Shown here: positions 1-13,835 of the stretch, piece after piece
How positions within the stretch are numbered: position 1 is the first letter of the stretch
How the letters are laid out: the number at the start of each line of letters is the position of its first letter
Assembly (NCBI GenBank): GCA_009760855.2
Contig: WPIO01000080.1
Span: 1,185,001-1,249,000, forward strand
Source: Cristatella mucedo
Taxonomy: Eukaryota; Bryozoa; Phylactolaemata; Cristatellidae
DNA: 64,000 nucleotides
Direction: 5' to 3'
Notes under the pieces: generated by a model
What the model was told of the DNA's origin: nothing
Databases searched by the model: none
What the model saw: the letters and a program-made list of their open reading frames with translations, nothing else
Program-made: the position numbers and the translations under genes

Positions 1-116
1 TGCGTCTGTCTACGTCTGTCTACGTCTGTCTGCGTCTGTCTGCGTCTGTCTGCGTCTGTCTGCGTCTGTCTGCGTCTGTCTGCGTCTGTCCGCGTCTGTC
101 CGCGTCTGTCTGTCTG
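1..116. repeat. 10-bp minisatellite, unit tgcgtctgtc
   Basis: About 11 tandem units at the window edge, with a few c/t and a/g variants. Confidence 0.95.
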
Positions 117-329
117 TGTGTCACCGAGCGTCGATACTTTGGGCTATGCGCGTGTGCAGCGGTCCAGGAGCAACTGAGTCGCCGTAGCAAACATCAAATT
201 AAAGTAATACTTGCGGAGGATAATTGGAATTCTAATAGTTGAAGGATACTACCGCAGAGAAGATGTGCGATGCACTGTGCCCGCTGCTGGCGGATGTTAC
301 CACCAATCATTTAATAACGCTTCTTGTAC

Positions 330-410
330 CCCATCTGCAAAGTGCTTAGAAAAAGATTCAGCTCTCTGAGGGCGCTAAATATTATTAATATTATTATTAT
401 CATTACAATT
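330..410 (+). mobile_element. LINE/SINE tail fragment
   Basis: gtgcttagaaaaagattcag, ctctgagggcgctaaat and (ATT)n: the shared LINE 1 / SINE-A tail with nothing else attached. Confidence 0.55.
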
Positions 411-625
411 TCGAGACTTCGCGACGAAACTTCGTCGCAGCTGTATCGCGCCCTACGTCATTAGGCAGCCGCACTGTGCACTGAGCAGCTCCGAGCTTTA
501 GGTGCTGCAAGGTGTGCTTAATTTATCTTGAAAATTAAGTGTGAAGTCAACTGACTGAGCATTAGCATGTCATGCGTGTCTTATCCGACTTGACCACGGG
601 CTACTAGCAGTGAGAGAGAGTGTGT

Positions 626-700
626 GTGACAGAGAGATAAAGTGACAGCGAGATAAAGTGACAGAGAGATAAAGTGACAGAGAGATAAAGCGCGAAAGAA
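626..700. repeat. 16-bp tandem repeat, unit gacagagagataaagt
   Basis: About four copies within an otherwise featureless stretch (117-756) that holds no recognisable gene. Confidence 0.8.
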
Positions 701-756
701 AATTAAAAGAAAAGGAAGTAAAAGAGAGAAAATTCTGGCTTGTTTAGATAAGGATA

Positions 757-1475
757 AGTTGGTCCATGCATTCGTGACATCCCGTCTTGACTCACTTGTA
801 ACTCGCTGCTTGCTGGCCCACCGGCATGTGCAATCAGGCGATTACAGCTGGTTCAAAACTCCGCAGCTAGGCTTGTCTGTAGTGAGCGTTGCAGTTGCCA
901 CATCGCACCACTTCTCGTCGACCTATACTGACTGACTCCCAGTCAAGCAACGGATCGACTTCAAGGTTTTGTCGCTAACTTTTAGGTCACTCCATCCTTT
1001 GGCTCCAGCCTATCTCTCAGATATACTCCCCGACCAGGCCAAGCATCGTACCACCCGCTTTTCGGAATCCAGCAGTTTACCTCGTACAAATCTCAAATCC
1101 TTTGGAGACCGTGCATTTAGTTCGTATGCTCCCAAAGCCTGGAATTCCCTCCCGACCTGCGTCAGAACATCCCCTGACATGACCACATTTAAAAGGAACC
1201 TAAAAACACACCTATTCAGGACAGCATTTAGTGGGTCCGTGTGATTCGTCCTTGATGTGCTTATGCGTGCTGACGCTGTGCATGCTGCCACTAACCACAT
1301 TTGCATGCTGACCCTGTGCCTGTCAGCCCTAACCATGTTATTTGTGCTGTTTTATCAAGCATGATATTATTCACGTCAATCGCGTTTCCCTTTGCAGAAA
1401 ATGTACAGCGCCTAGGAAGATATTGAGTTCTCTGAGGGCGCTTTATCAAGTGCATTATTATTATTATTATTAGGA
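757..1475 (+). mobile_element. LINE family 1, 3' fragment
   Basis: 5'-truncated non-LTR retrotransposon. The 969-1244 frame carries the RT C-terminal end (SFGDRAFSSYAPKAWNSLPT, then RNLKTHLFRTAFSG), followed by a 3' UTR and the tail gcgcctaggaagatattgag / ctctgagggcgctttatc ending in (ATT)n. The frame upstream is disrupted. The tail is typical of L2/CR1-group LINEs. Confidence 0.85.
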
Positions 1476-1517
1476 AGTGAGTGAGAGAGCGAAAGAGAGA
1501 ATGAGAAGGAGAGAGCA

Positions 1518-1573
<56 letters not shown>

Positions 1574-1576
1574 TTG
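1476..1576. repeat. GA-rich microsatellite
   Basis: (GA)n with a few substitutions. The following 1580-2790 has no recognisable gene. Confidence 0.9.
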
Positions 1577-2186
1577 AAAATATGAGCTGAAACCAACAGA
1601 GTAAACCTAATCGGGCTTTGAATTCTAATTTTAACACTTGATTTGGGACCAAGCGAAGCTAAAAACCCTACTCGGGCTCTTCACTTTTTAATAACAATAA
1701 TGATAATGTGTTTGGTAAAGCTTGTTTCCTTTATTTATTTAGCTGTATTTAATAACTTTTTAATTATTTTTTTATTTTCCCATCCCTTCTCCTCAGCCGT
1801 ATTCGCACATCCCCATCAGTGTAAAATTTTGCTCGTGAGCTTTTTTCAAGTGCATACGTCATCGAATGCGTCATGCCAGCGTCATGCGTCGTGCCTGGTC
1901 ATCAAATAAGACTTTCGAAAAGATATAAAAGATAATAATTCATAGACATAACCTATCGCGAAACCGAAGCTGTCGCTACGCGAGGCTGCTGTGTGCCTCT
2001 CTGAAGTGAAGTTTCAATGAATGAGTTCCGCTGGTCTGCCATGACTCGTTCCAGCGTCTTTGATAGAAATGACATACGGGCGACTGGGCGGAATCAAATT
2101 CTCTTGGTCCGTGGTTGCTTTCTTGAGTATCGGCCTTACTACAGCCTTTTTGAAAACGTTCTTCTGCCTTTCTTTCCGGCACCAAG

Positions 2187-2258
2187 GTCGATCTTTGAAC
2201 TTCGCTTCCGAGGTTGATCTTTGAACTTCGCTCCGGAGGTTGATCTTTGAACTTCGCT
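2187..2258. repeat. 26-bp tandem repeat
   Basis: Three copies containing ttgatctttgaacttcgct. Confidence 0.85.
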
Positions 2259-2880
2259 CTCTTTATGCATCATCACCGGGACGGCACTGGTGCAAGGCGA
2301 ATCGCTATAACTCTGCAGCGATTCTGAGCTCTCATTGGCCAATGAAAAGTAGTTGATTTGCTCAGGCACGACCGGTACGAGTGAAAAGTTATCGCTACAA
2401 TGACCCTACGATAGGTGATTTTCTGAGTAGCATTGTTCGAGGACGTGCTGTTCCTCTACGTTTCAGGTTTCAATCGACGCCGGCCATGCAAAGAATAATA
2501 GCTTCGATGCTCATTGCTTCGGCACAAAGATGGCGACAGTCATTGCAAGAAGCTCGCGCCCGGTACGTCCGTCACGTGCTGCTGCCGTCACGTGCCCATC
2601 ACGTGCTGCTGCCACAGCGTGCTGCTGCCACTGTTTGCTGCGTGCGTGCAACTTTTGTCCGCGATGAGCTGAGCGCCCCGCTAGCTTTTGTCCTTGCTTC
2701 GCTCTCGCACTCGTGGCGACAGTCGTGGCGTCGTGAGCATCGTCGTCGGTCGAGGCATGCTGTGACGTCATGCACAGCTGCTCGGGGCGCGCTTAGGTGC
2801 GGCCCCTCCCTCATTCGAGGCAGACATTTTTATCTCCTTCGAGGCAGACATTTGTACTTGCTCTCGCTTGTGTCTGCAGA

Positions 2881-3076
2881 TACTTTTCGCAGACACGCCA
2901 AAGGCTTTGCTGCCTCGGCTTCGGCTTCGCCTCCATTTTGCTCGTGGTCTTGCTGGGCTTCACGCTGTCCGTCGGCATTGCCTCTGACCACTGGTTCCCG
3001 TCGTGGTTCGGCGACGCTTTCGAGAGTCACCATGAGTTGACCGAAACTGTGCCGCCATTTTTTATCGATCGAGGAG
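2881..3076 (+). CDS. GGT-like exon: cytoplasmic stub and signal-anchor segment
   Basis: Reads a hydrophobic stretch (FGFASILLVVLLGFTLSVGI) after a short basic segment (QTRQRLCC), typical of the type II anchor of GGTs. The donor GGAG|gtgagc leaves phase 1 and joins exon 2. The 5' edge is uncertain: an in-frame stop lies at 2794 and no in-frame ATG lies between it and the donor, so the start codon must be in an upstream exon. Possible acceptors end at 2796 (cttag) or near 2880 (tctgcag). Confidence 0.7.
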
Positions 3077-6000
3077 GTGAGCGTCGCTGAGTGCTCGTCT
3101 GCTGCCTGAGGCGCGCAGGCCTCGCTGTGCGCGCGGCGGCTGCGTGGGTGCGAGCGCTCCGAACTCTTCAGAATGCGCCCAGCGTTTGCGTGCACCGCTG
3201 GTAGCTGACAGAAATGATTCGTCTCTAGATTTGCTGACTTCGAATTATCCCGAAGCGCTTGAAACGAGATACGCTCACGGGGATAAGCTCGAGACTCGGA
3301 GTACAGTAGAAGACTCGCTGTCACGCAGTACCGCGGCGCAGGCGGCCGCGGGGTCTGAAAGTGCGATGGCTGAGCGGGAAACTCACAGCAGACCAGAGCA
3401 CTCGGAGCAGTCACGTGCTACAGCAGACAACTCTACGGTTCCACGTGCTACAGACGACTCTACGGTTCCACGTGCTACAGACGACTCTGCGATTCCTGAC
3501 TCTACGGCTTCCGGTGCAATGGATGACTCTACGGCTCCCGGTGCAACGGATGACTCTACGACTCAAAGCACGACGAGACAAAATGCAGCAGCACACTCAG
3601 CTAATACCTCTTGGTCAGCCTCGAACGTTTCTTCCGCTACGTCACTGCCATCGTCCTCGGAGAGCGCTGAGAATTCATCCGACGCTGAGTTTCCTGTCAC
3701 ATCTACAGATATGGCGTTACTAGAAACCAGTACATTTCAATTTACCGGAGCTAAGATGAACATTACCGCTTCTCAGCCAGCGGATTCTCGTCTCGTATTG
3801 ACGTTATCTTCTCTGAATGTGGCGACAACAGCGTATTCGGCAGTGGTAGAAAATACTTCTGAAATTGGGACGCTCACAAAGACGCGGTCGACCGAAGCTC
3901 AGGTGGAATCAGACGGAACTCGGGAGGCCACCCACCTGGTGTCGCGCTTGCGCACTTCCGCGGGATACGCAGCATCGAAGCCGGATGGAGTGACTTGTAC
4001 GGCGTCGTCGCCGACGACGACCAGAGCTCGGCTGACGACTGCTGTTGCTTCGCCTACGACGCCTGTCCCGTTATACATTCCAGTATTCATCCCGCCGGTG
4101 GAGTCTATTCCCGGTATACCGCCGTGGTTAGAGAACGCATACGATATCAAGCAGTGGTTTATGCGTCTCCCGCCGAGTAAATACATCGGCGAAATGCATC
4201 CGCCGATGGTCGTCTCTAGTATTGACGAGTGCGCCCGAGTGGGCAAGTAAGTAACCCATCCGTGCGTGCGCGCGTTCGCATGTCACGCGGGCGAGTTTGC
4301 AGTCACGCGAGCAAGCTTGCTCGCGTGACTGCAACTCGCTCCTTGCTCGGCAAGTCGCGCGCACGAGTTTCGCGCGTGCACAGGTGGGCGCTGGCCCAGT
4401 GGGCGTGGTCAAGTCGGCGAGCGTCGAGCGGGCGCGCTCGACGCCAGCGTCAGCGCCGGCTGCTCTTTTGAGCCGAGGAAAGAGACTCGTGATAGTCAGT
4501 CTCGTAGTTTCTTGTAGTTTCTCGTAGTTTCTCACCAGAGCAAAGCTCGCTCGCTCCGCTCGAAGCTTTGCTCTGGCGAGAAACGACGGCAATTTATATA
4601 TAATAATAATATATTAAATATAAATAATATATACATGCATATTATAATATATATTTATATTTATATGTGTATATATATTTATTTATTTATTTACATTTAT
4701 TTAATTTGTTTATTTTATTTGGCAGTTTATTTTTTTCGCGCTCTCGCGGCCCAACTAAAGTAAACTATAAACTAAAATGTGACACCGTGGCGACGACAAC
4801 TCGGCGCGAATTTGAGTTGGCTGCGTCGCCAGAGGGCAGGTTAGCGAGAGCGATCCGTCTCCGTAGCTGCGGCGTTGCGTGCCGCGCGCCTTCATTCGGC
4901 TGCGCTCGGCAAGCAACGCCGCAGCGACGGAGCCGCAGATGGCTCCGTCGTCGAATTGCAGCCATTGCCGACGATCGCAGGCGGCCAGAGTGGGCGCGGC
5001 CGACCGGAAGTCGTCGTGAAGTTCGCCTGCGCCTGTCGGTGAGCGATCGACGAGCACAGATGAAATATAATCTGCTACAATATGCTCAAATATAATAGAC
5101 TAGACTCAAATCTACCCGTACTACGCGGTGGCGGGAGCTTGCTTCGCAGGGTGCGCTCAGCAGCCAAAGGTCAGCGAATCCCCCTCCGGCCTTCCAAAGG
5201 TCAGCGCGCCGCCCTCCGCCCTTCCAAAGGTCATCGCGCCGAACGCTAGTGCGTTCGCTAGGAAAGATAAAGCTCGCATAACCTCGTGCCGAGCTGGATT
5301 GGTCCAGCGGTTAAGGCGCTCGCCCCGGCCAAGGTCTGGCTGAGGTCGTGGGCTCGAGCCCCAAGGCATATGTAAAGCGCCTGAATAGAGATTAAGTTCT
5401 CTTGGGGCGCTATACAAATGAATTATATATTTATTCTCCGCTAACGGTACGGTTGGTGGCCATATATAGACTCGATATTTGGGATCCCACATTTGGAAAA
5501 CCTCTTGCGATTACGGCGGTACACCTGGCTCAGTGCGTTTTCTCTTTAAAGGTCACTCATGACTGAATATGTGAAGAAGAAGTAATCGCGGCTTTCCTAG
5601 CCAGGGATGTTTTTCAGGGTCACCCATCAGGCCACGTGGATGTATTTCCTTCTGAAAAGGTCTCGCAAAACGATTTCAATTGGCGACTTCGTTGTAGTAC
5701 GACCTGCATGGTTTTTATTTACGCATATACGCGCCTTCGCGAAAACAAATTAACGAGGGGTTTACTTAAGGGGTCGTCCGATAACTGGGACTATCTGGGA
5801 TATCCTATATCTAGAACCCACGCCCAAAATCGTCACGAAATACAGCTGGAATAAGAGCAACTGCCTGGTGCACGTTCTGCGGCGCTCTGCACTTCCGGTT
5901 CAGCCAATCGTCAAAAGCACGCTCCCTGGGCCAGGCTTGAGCTCGCGACGCGACGCGACGCGACGCGACGCGACGCGACGCGAGGCGTGCTCTCGAGGCG

Positions 6001-6446
6001 CTTTCTCGTGCTTTCTCGTGCTTTCTCGCGTGCCCTCGCGGCTCTCGTTCTTTCACGCCCGCTGCTCGTGGAGGACGAGGTTGCCGAAGCCGGATATAAA
6101 CCGGATATAAATCGGGTCGGCGGGCATCAAAGGCGCGCAAGAAAGCAGCTCGGGCGCCAAGGCACGCTTTGCCAACCGTGGGCGTATCTCTGCCGCAGGG
6201 ACGTCCTGCTCGACGGCGGCTCGGCCGTGGACGCCGCCATTGCCAGTCAAATTTGCAACGGCTTCTTCAATCCCGTCAGCGCCGGCATCGGCGGCGGCTC
6301 TTTCATGCTCGCGTTCGACGAGTGAGTCGCGCCGCGACGCCGTCACGCTTCGATGTCGCGCGCACTGTGGGCGGTTTGCGGAACGCACGGTAGTTGCAGG
6401 TTGCACGCCCACCAGCAACCACGCCGCTGGGCGTGGTTTCTGGTGG

Positions 6447-6511
<65 letters not shown>

Positions 6512-9137
6512 AATATATATATAAAGGACGTAGCGAAAAGTATCCTCCGTACTTTTCGCTCAGTTCTCTCCCAGCATTTAACGCCCACTGTCGGGTAACT
6601 GGTGCAGTTTACAATTTCTGGATCGGCTGATTTCTGTCTGTGCTTAGAACCCAGAATCGAGACGTCGTTTTCGACGCTCGAGAAGCGGCGTCGCTGTCGG
6701 CCAACGCCAGGCAGTACGAGGCCAATCGCACTCTGGCGCTCAAAGGTATGATGCCGCTGCCGCTGCCGCCAGAGCAGCTGCGGCTGCGGCAGCGCCCCAC
6801 TTGTAGATCCCACACCGTGTGTAGCGTTTCTGCCGCTGATGCGCCTGCATACGGCGATAGGACATAGCCTGCTGCCGCTTGTGCCGCTGCCTGCGCTGCT
6901 GCTGCTGCTGCCGACGATGACGACGATGATGATGACGACGATGATGATGACGATGTCATACAGCGAACGCTGCCGGCGCTCCGAGCGAAGCTTTGCTCCG
7001 GCGAGAAACGATGGAAAAGTCTATTTTTTTCGCTCGACATTCGTCCTCGGCCTAACCGCAAACTGTCGCAAACAGGCGGACTGGCCATCGCGGTGCCCGG
7101 CGAAGTGGCTGGCTACCACGAGGCGTGGAAGCGCTACGGACGGCTCTCGTGGAGCAGGCTCTTCGCTCGGACCATATACTTGTGCGAGCAGGGTCACGTG
7201 GTCTCTGATTTATACGCCTTGGCCTTGGCCGCGAACGCTGACGTTCTGACGACGAACGCGATGCTGCGGTGAGTAGAACTCGAGTAGAACCCTCGGCGGC
7301 GGCTGAACCCTCTCGCTTTCCTCTCGGTGCCCCGCCCCTTCGGGCAGCGACCCGCCGGCGACGGGCTGAACGTGCGAACTGCTTCCGCTGCGACGGGGCC
7401 AGGGTGGCAGCGAGTCCGAGCTTTCGGCCAGAGCCACGGCTTAGCGGTGGGCTTCGCGGCCGTGGCCGCAAGGGGGCGCCACTTGGTGGCAGTCGGGCGA
7501 CCGACAGTAAGACACGACGGACGTCGCCGTCGCAGATTGACGGGCTGGCTCTCGTCAGCTTAGCGATGGGCAGCTCGGCCCCCGTCGCAAGGGGGCGCCA
7601 CAGCTGATGCAGACGGGCTGGCGCTCGTCAGCTCTGTGCACCGCTTTGTCCGGATTGAAGGGAGGACTACGTGCGAGACGGAAGTTTGCTCACCGAGGGC
7701 GCGGTGCTGCGCAGGCCGCGGCTGGGCAATACGCTTCGCAGGATCGCCGCCGACCCGCTGAGCTTCTACAATGGCGACCTGGCGAGAGACATTCTCCTCG
7801 ACGTCGCCGACGAAGGTGAGCCGCGTGCGTCTACGAATGCAGCCAGGCGCGACGTCGACTCGCGTCTCGCGCATGCGCACCGACAGTTGGTCGTGGGAGG
7901 CGGCCCGCCGACAGAAAATGCCTTGCGGCATTTGACTGGCGGCCGGCAGCCGGTCATCATGCGGCGGCGGCTGCGGCGAATACGGGGTGGGGGCAGTCGC
8001 TGCATGTCGCTTCCGGTCGGTATCGGCAGGAGCTCGCTGGACTGCTGAGGACCTGGAGGGCTACCGAGTCGAAATGGGCCGAGCGCTGAGTTTCAGCTTG
8101 CCGGGAATGGGTTTGACGTTGCTCACCACTCCACCTCCGTCGCTGGGGATCGTGCTCGGACACGCCCTCTCTGTGGCAGACGGTGAGTGCGCCGCCACGC
8201 GACGCTACTGCATGCTTCGGGGCATCTGGGCATCCGAGATACGTCACATCCGGTCACATGCTAGATACTGTCCGATCGCACGTGCTAGATAATGTCGGCG
8301 CTGCCTGAATTGCGAGCATGAGAAACGGGCAATGTCAGTAAAGCAACGGTTCAGAAAAGTACTCTGCTGGCTACGCTGTGCCCGCCGACCAAAGTTACTC
8401 AGGCTTTACGTGCGCCATTGAGAACATCCTCTTGATCTTTGCAACCTTTGAAGCTACGCATAGGTTAAAACTTTAAATTACATCGCCCTGCGGTGTAATA
8501 TATAATTTCAATTGTAATTGTAATTTATAATCTGCAGCAACTTTCACGGTCAATGCTCTTGGACTTTTCCTAGCGGTGTCCATGCGAACATGATCCATAA
8601 GGGTGTGCAGCTTTGGAAGGTCTACTGCTCTTCCTAGGCAGCTCACGAATTAATGGGTTAGTCTTCTATCTATGTAGCTCGCCTCTCCGAAACCTTGACA
8701 GCCGCCGCGAGGCGAAATATGCCTCCGGACGATACGCGGAAGAACTTGGGGCGGTACCGGCGGCCAACGATAAATTCGCTCCGATAAATTCGCCTCAACG
8801 CGTAGATACGATACGATTAAATCTACCACCGTCTGTAGCCCCACGACGCCAAACACTCACTGAGTGGGTGCTACGTAGGAGGTTTTTTTGTGTAGCGCAC
8901 ACAAAGCCTTTGCGTGCTTACGCGGCTGCATTCGACAGAGCAGTCGCGTGCCCTCTGTCCGCAGTCACGTGTCCTATATGTGTCTCTGCATCGATCGATC
9001 AACCGGTAGCCAGCGAAGCCCCTTCGTCAAAGAAAAGACATGGCGGAACCTCAGGGATCTGTTAAGTGGCCTGGCAGCCATATTAATATATACGTTATAT
9101 ATATATATATATATATATAAACGCATATATATGCGAA

Positions 9138-9185
<48 letters not shown>

Positions 9186-12100
9186 AATATACTATATATT
9201 ATATTTATATATATATATATACTATTCCATATATGTGTATATATCCATATGTATAATCACACCTTGCTAGTAAGTTCCAGTCTGGCTTCAGAGCTAATCA
9301 CTCCACACAGTCAGAATTGCTTAGGGTATACAACGACCTACTTATGAATGTAGACGTGGGTAGAGTGTCTCTGCTTGTTTTGCTCGATCCTTCGGCAGCT
9401 TTTTATACCATATATCACAAAGTTCTTCTAGAGCGCCTCTCATCTCGCCTGGGCATCACTGGCACTGCTCAGCCGTGGTTCAGGTCCTATCTCAGTGAGA
9501 GACTCCAGAGTATCGACGTGAATAGACAAAGATCATCTGAGTTACCTCTGAAATATGGCGTACCTCAGGGCTCCGTGCTAGGTTCGGTTCTTTTCATGGT
9601 TTATACTCTCCCTCTTGCCGATGCGATTGCCAAGCACAATCTAGGCTTTCACTTCTATGCGGATGACACTCAGTTGTACCTTTGCTTTGATCCCTCCCAG
9701 CCTTCGAGCACCTCAAATTCTCTCAACTCACTTGCTGCATGTATTGATGACATCAGCACATGGATGGCAGCAAGTTTTCTAAAACTAAACGATGATAAAA
9801 CTAACTTACTAGTTATAGGCAAACCCAGTGTGATTCACAAATTAGAAAGGCTGAAGCTCAAAATTGGCTCTGCCTGCATATCTCCAGTTGAACCAGCTCG
9901 AAATCTAGGTGTCATATTCCAAAGCGACCTCTCGTTAGACGACCACATCAGCTCCACAGTCAAATCTGTCTATTTTCAGCTTCATAACATTGCTAAAATT
10001 CGGGCTTGTTTAGATAAGGATACCACGTCCAAGTTGGTCCATGCATTCGTGACATCCCGTCTCGAGTTCTGCAAGTCACTGCTCGCTGGCCTACCAGCAT
10101 GTGCGATCAGGCGATTGCAGCTGGTGCAAAACTCTGCAGCTAGGCTTGTCTGTCGTGAGCGTCGCAGTTGCCACATTACTCCATCTCTCGCCGACCTGCA
10201 CTGGCTACCAGTCAAGCAACGGATCGGCTTCAAAGTTTTGTCGCTCACTCTTAGGTCACTTCATTCTTTGGCTCCAGCCTATCTCTCAGATATACTCCCC
10301 CATCATGCCAAGCATCGTACCACCCGCTTTTCGTGCATTTAGTTCGTATGCTCCCAAAGCCTGGAACTCCCTCCCGACCTGCGTCAGTACATCCCCTGAC
10401 CTGACCACATTTAAAGGGAACTTAAAAACACACCTATTTAGGACAGCATTTAGTGGGTCCCTGTGATTCGTCCTTGATGTGCTTATGCGTGCTGACACTG
10501 TGCATGCTGCCACTAACCACATTTGCATGCTGACCCTGTGCATGTCAACCCTTACCATGTTATACATTTTATTTGTTTATCAAGCATGATTTTACTCACC
10601 ATTCAATTGCATTTCCCTTTGCAGCAGATGTGAAGCGCCTATCAAGTGCATTATTATTATATGTAATGTTAATTTATCTCTGTCTGTAACTCCACAAAGT
10701 CATAAAGACCATGTGAGTGTTACGCAGGAGAGTTTTGTATAGCGCACTCACAGCCTAAGCGGCTTTCGGTACGCATTCGGTAGCCAACAGACTTCGTCTC
10801 ACGCAACAAAGAGAAAGTGGGAAGCATAGCAGAGTGAGGAGAGCAGTTGAGGTAGTGAGGAGCATAGAAGTAGCCGCTCAGGACCGCTGAAAAGGATGCG
10901 CCATAGTCGGCAGTAGGAGAGTAGATGTCGTTTTGTAAGAATTGTGGAAGCGAGTTCCACAGTCTAGGACCTGCAGAGCTAACGCTTCTGTCGCCAGCTG
11001 TCTTGTTATTATTATATACGATTTGCCTGGAAGCCATATTCATATATATTTATATTTATTTGGATTTATATGGATAAATTTATTTGGATATACATGTCTA
11101 AGCATCCATGTACATGACTCGCGCGGAAGCCGCACTCAAACTGCGCCGCTGCTCACGCTTCGCACGCTTCGGCAGCCTCACTTTAGCACTCTCGGTCGGG
11201 CACGGCCGCTGCGCTCACCGAGGTCGAAGCCGCCGCTGCCTCCAGTCGCCGCCGCTGCCTCCAGTCGCCGCCGCCGCCGCAGGAGCATAGCCGGCCGGCA
11301 AAACGCCGCCTCTTGACTTTCTTGCCAACTCGCCAACGCGCTCTCCTCGACTTCCTCGACTTCCTCGACTGACGCGCGCGCACGCTCGCCGCGCTCGGCT
11401 GCAGGGTTTGGCCTCGGCCCGCACGACGTGTCGGACTCGGCCCGAGGGGAAGCCGAAGAGGAGACGGTGTCCACCATGCACGGTGTCATCGAGGCGATCA
11501 AGTTTGGCTTTGGCTTCCGGTGGAGCATCGGCGACTTTCGATTCAACCCGCACGCTGCCCAGGTGTGCCGCCGTGCGTGGCTGCGACGAGCGTGGCTTCC
11601 ACTTCCGGTTCCAACCGCTTCCGGTCGAGACCGGTCGATAGGCGAGCGTGCGCGCGCGCGCAGCGGCCGCTCGCTCGTTCGCTCGCGGCCAGTCTTGCTC
11701 GCTGCGACTCGCTGGAGCCGGAGAAGTCAGCGAAGAAGAGCGGAAGTAGAGCGGAAGTCGCCACCGCGGCCATCGCTGCCATCGCCTGCGTCCTGACTTT
11801 GCGTAAGCTAATTCTCGCCTGAAGACGAGTCGTCTGTCTCGCTCTGCTTTCGCCTCGCGTCAGCGAGCTTGTCTTTTTAAGGTTTCTTTTGTGCACTTCA
11901 CAGCTTTCCCTTCGCACGTTTTGGTACATTTTCTTAACCCGCAGGTTTGACTTGCAGGTGGTTCAGATTGCTTCCTCTGCACCCTTGAGCTGCAGGGGAG
12001 CTAAATCCCATCGGCTACGGAGCATTACTCCCGACACTGGTGTGTGTGTGTGTGTGTCTGAGTGTGTGTGTGCGTGCGTTCGTGCGTTCGTGCTTGCCTC

Positions 12101-13787
12101 TCTGCGCTTGCGCTTGTCCAAGCCCGGATGGAGAGCTCCTATTGCAGAACCCAGAGCGCCGAGACGTTAAAAGAGATATCAGCGGATGTTTTGATTTCTC
12201 TTTTTTAAGCATATGCGGAGGGTTCTACATTCTGACGCTGCAAACCAAGATAGGAGGAAGATCAAGACCTGGGCGCTCAATATACGGGATTACTACAAGT
12301 TCCTGGCTGAAAATTACCCTGCACCGGAAGACACGCTCGACTCGGGAAATTTGGACGCCGTCCAAACGTCTGCTATCGATTCAAGTGGCCTTCACGTCTC
12401 AATAACCAGCAGCATTGGCCTCCGGTAAAAAGAGCTGCCGAGAGCTTGAGCCGCGTCTCCGCCTATTTTCTATAATAATAATAATAATAATATTGCACTT
12501 GATAAAGCGCCCTCAGAGAACTTAATCTCTTTCTAGGCGCTTTACATTTGCTGCAAAGTGATACGCAATAGAATAGTAAGTAAAATCATGCTTGAAAAAA
12601 AAACAAAATGAATAACATGGTTAGGGGTTACATGCACTGGGTCAGCATGCAAATGTGGTTAGTGGCAGCATGAACAGTGTCAGCACGCATAAGCACATCG
12701 AGGACGAATCACAAGGACCCACTAAATGCTGTCCTAGATAGGTATGTTTTTAAGTTTCTTTTAAATGTGGTCAGGTCAGGGGATGTTCTGATGCAGGTCG
12801 GGAGGGAGTTCCAGGCTGTGGGAGCATACGAGCTAAATGCACGGTCTCCAAAGGATTTAAGGTTTGTACGAGGTATTTCTAGACTGTTGGATTCCGAAAA
12901 GCGAGTGGTACGATGCTTTGCCTGATGGGGTAGTATCTCTGAAAGATAGGCTGGAGCCATAGAATGAAGAGACCTAAAAGTGAGCGACAAAACCTTGAAG
13001 TCAATCCGTTGCTTGACTGGTAACCAGTGCAGGTCGGCGAGAAGTGGAGTAATGTGGCAACTGCGACGCTCACGACAGACAAGCCTAGCTGCAGAGTTTT
13101 GCACCAGCTGCAATCGCCTGATCGCACATGCTGGTAGGCCAGTAAGCAGTGAGTTGCAGAAGTCGAGACGAGATGTCACGAATGCATGGACCAACTTGGA
13201 CGTGGTATCCTTATCTAAACAAGCCCTAATTTTAGCAATGTTATGAAGCTGAAAATAGGCTGATTTGACTGTGGAGCTGATAGTAGTAATAGTATAAGTA
13301 TTTTTATAGCGCCCTAGGAGAACTCAATTGTCTACATAATAATCTGGCATTTGAAAAAGACTTGACTCATTGAAAAAGAAGCGGTACGAAACGTTGAATG
13401 TGTGAAACAATGAAAAAGGGGGTTAGCTCTGCATCTAAGAAAAAGGGGGTAACTCTGCATCTAAGAAAGCATCCAAACACAATAATCACGATGCGACCAA
13501 CTTCCCAGAGCTTCACAAAGGACTCACGCCCACTGGTTCCTAGTAACACTGTCATTCGATAGTTAATAGGTTGGCCAAGCACACAGGAGAAAGAGAGACC
13601 GATCCAGATCCGGGGTGAGAGCTGCTGAGCAAAGGCATAAAGCTTTGCTACTACCCCTTGTTGAGATGTTTGTTTTCATAATGCAAAAACAGTTTACTCA
13701 GACAAAGGAGAGGCCTTTTAGGGCAGAATGTTTTCACCTCCTGCTCGAATATCATTGAATCAAGCTATACTGTATTAGTATGGATAT

Positions 13788-13835
<48 letters not shown>

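Noticed and set aside
2381-3040. 219-codon frame overlapping the membrane-anchor exon
   Set aside because: Out of frame with the supported GGT-like exon; Arg-rich composition typical of a shadow frame.
5286-5365. A genuine tRNA gene
   Set aside because: Several similar copies carry a LINE-type tail and do not fold into a full cloverleaf; they are SINEs.
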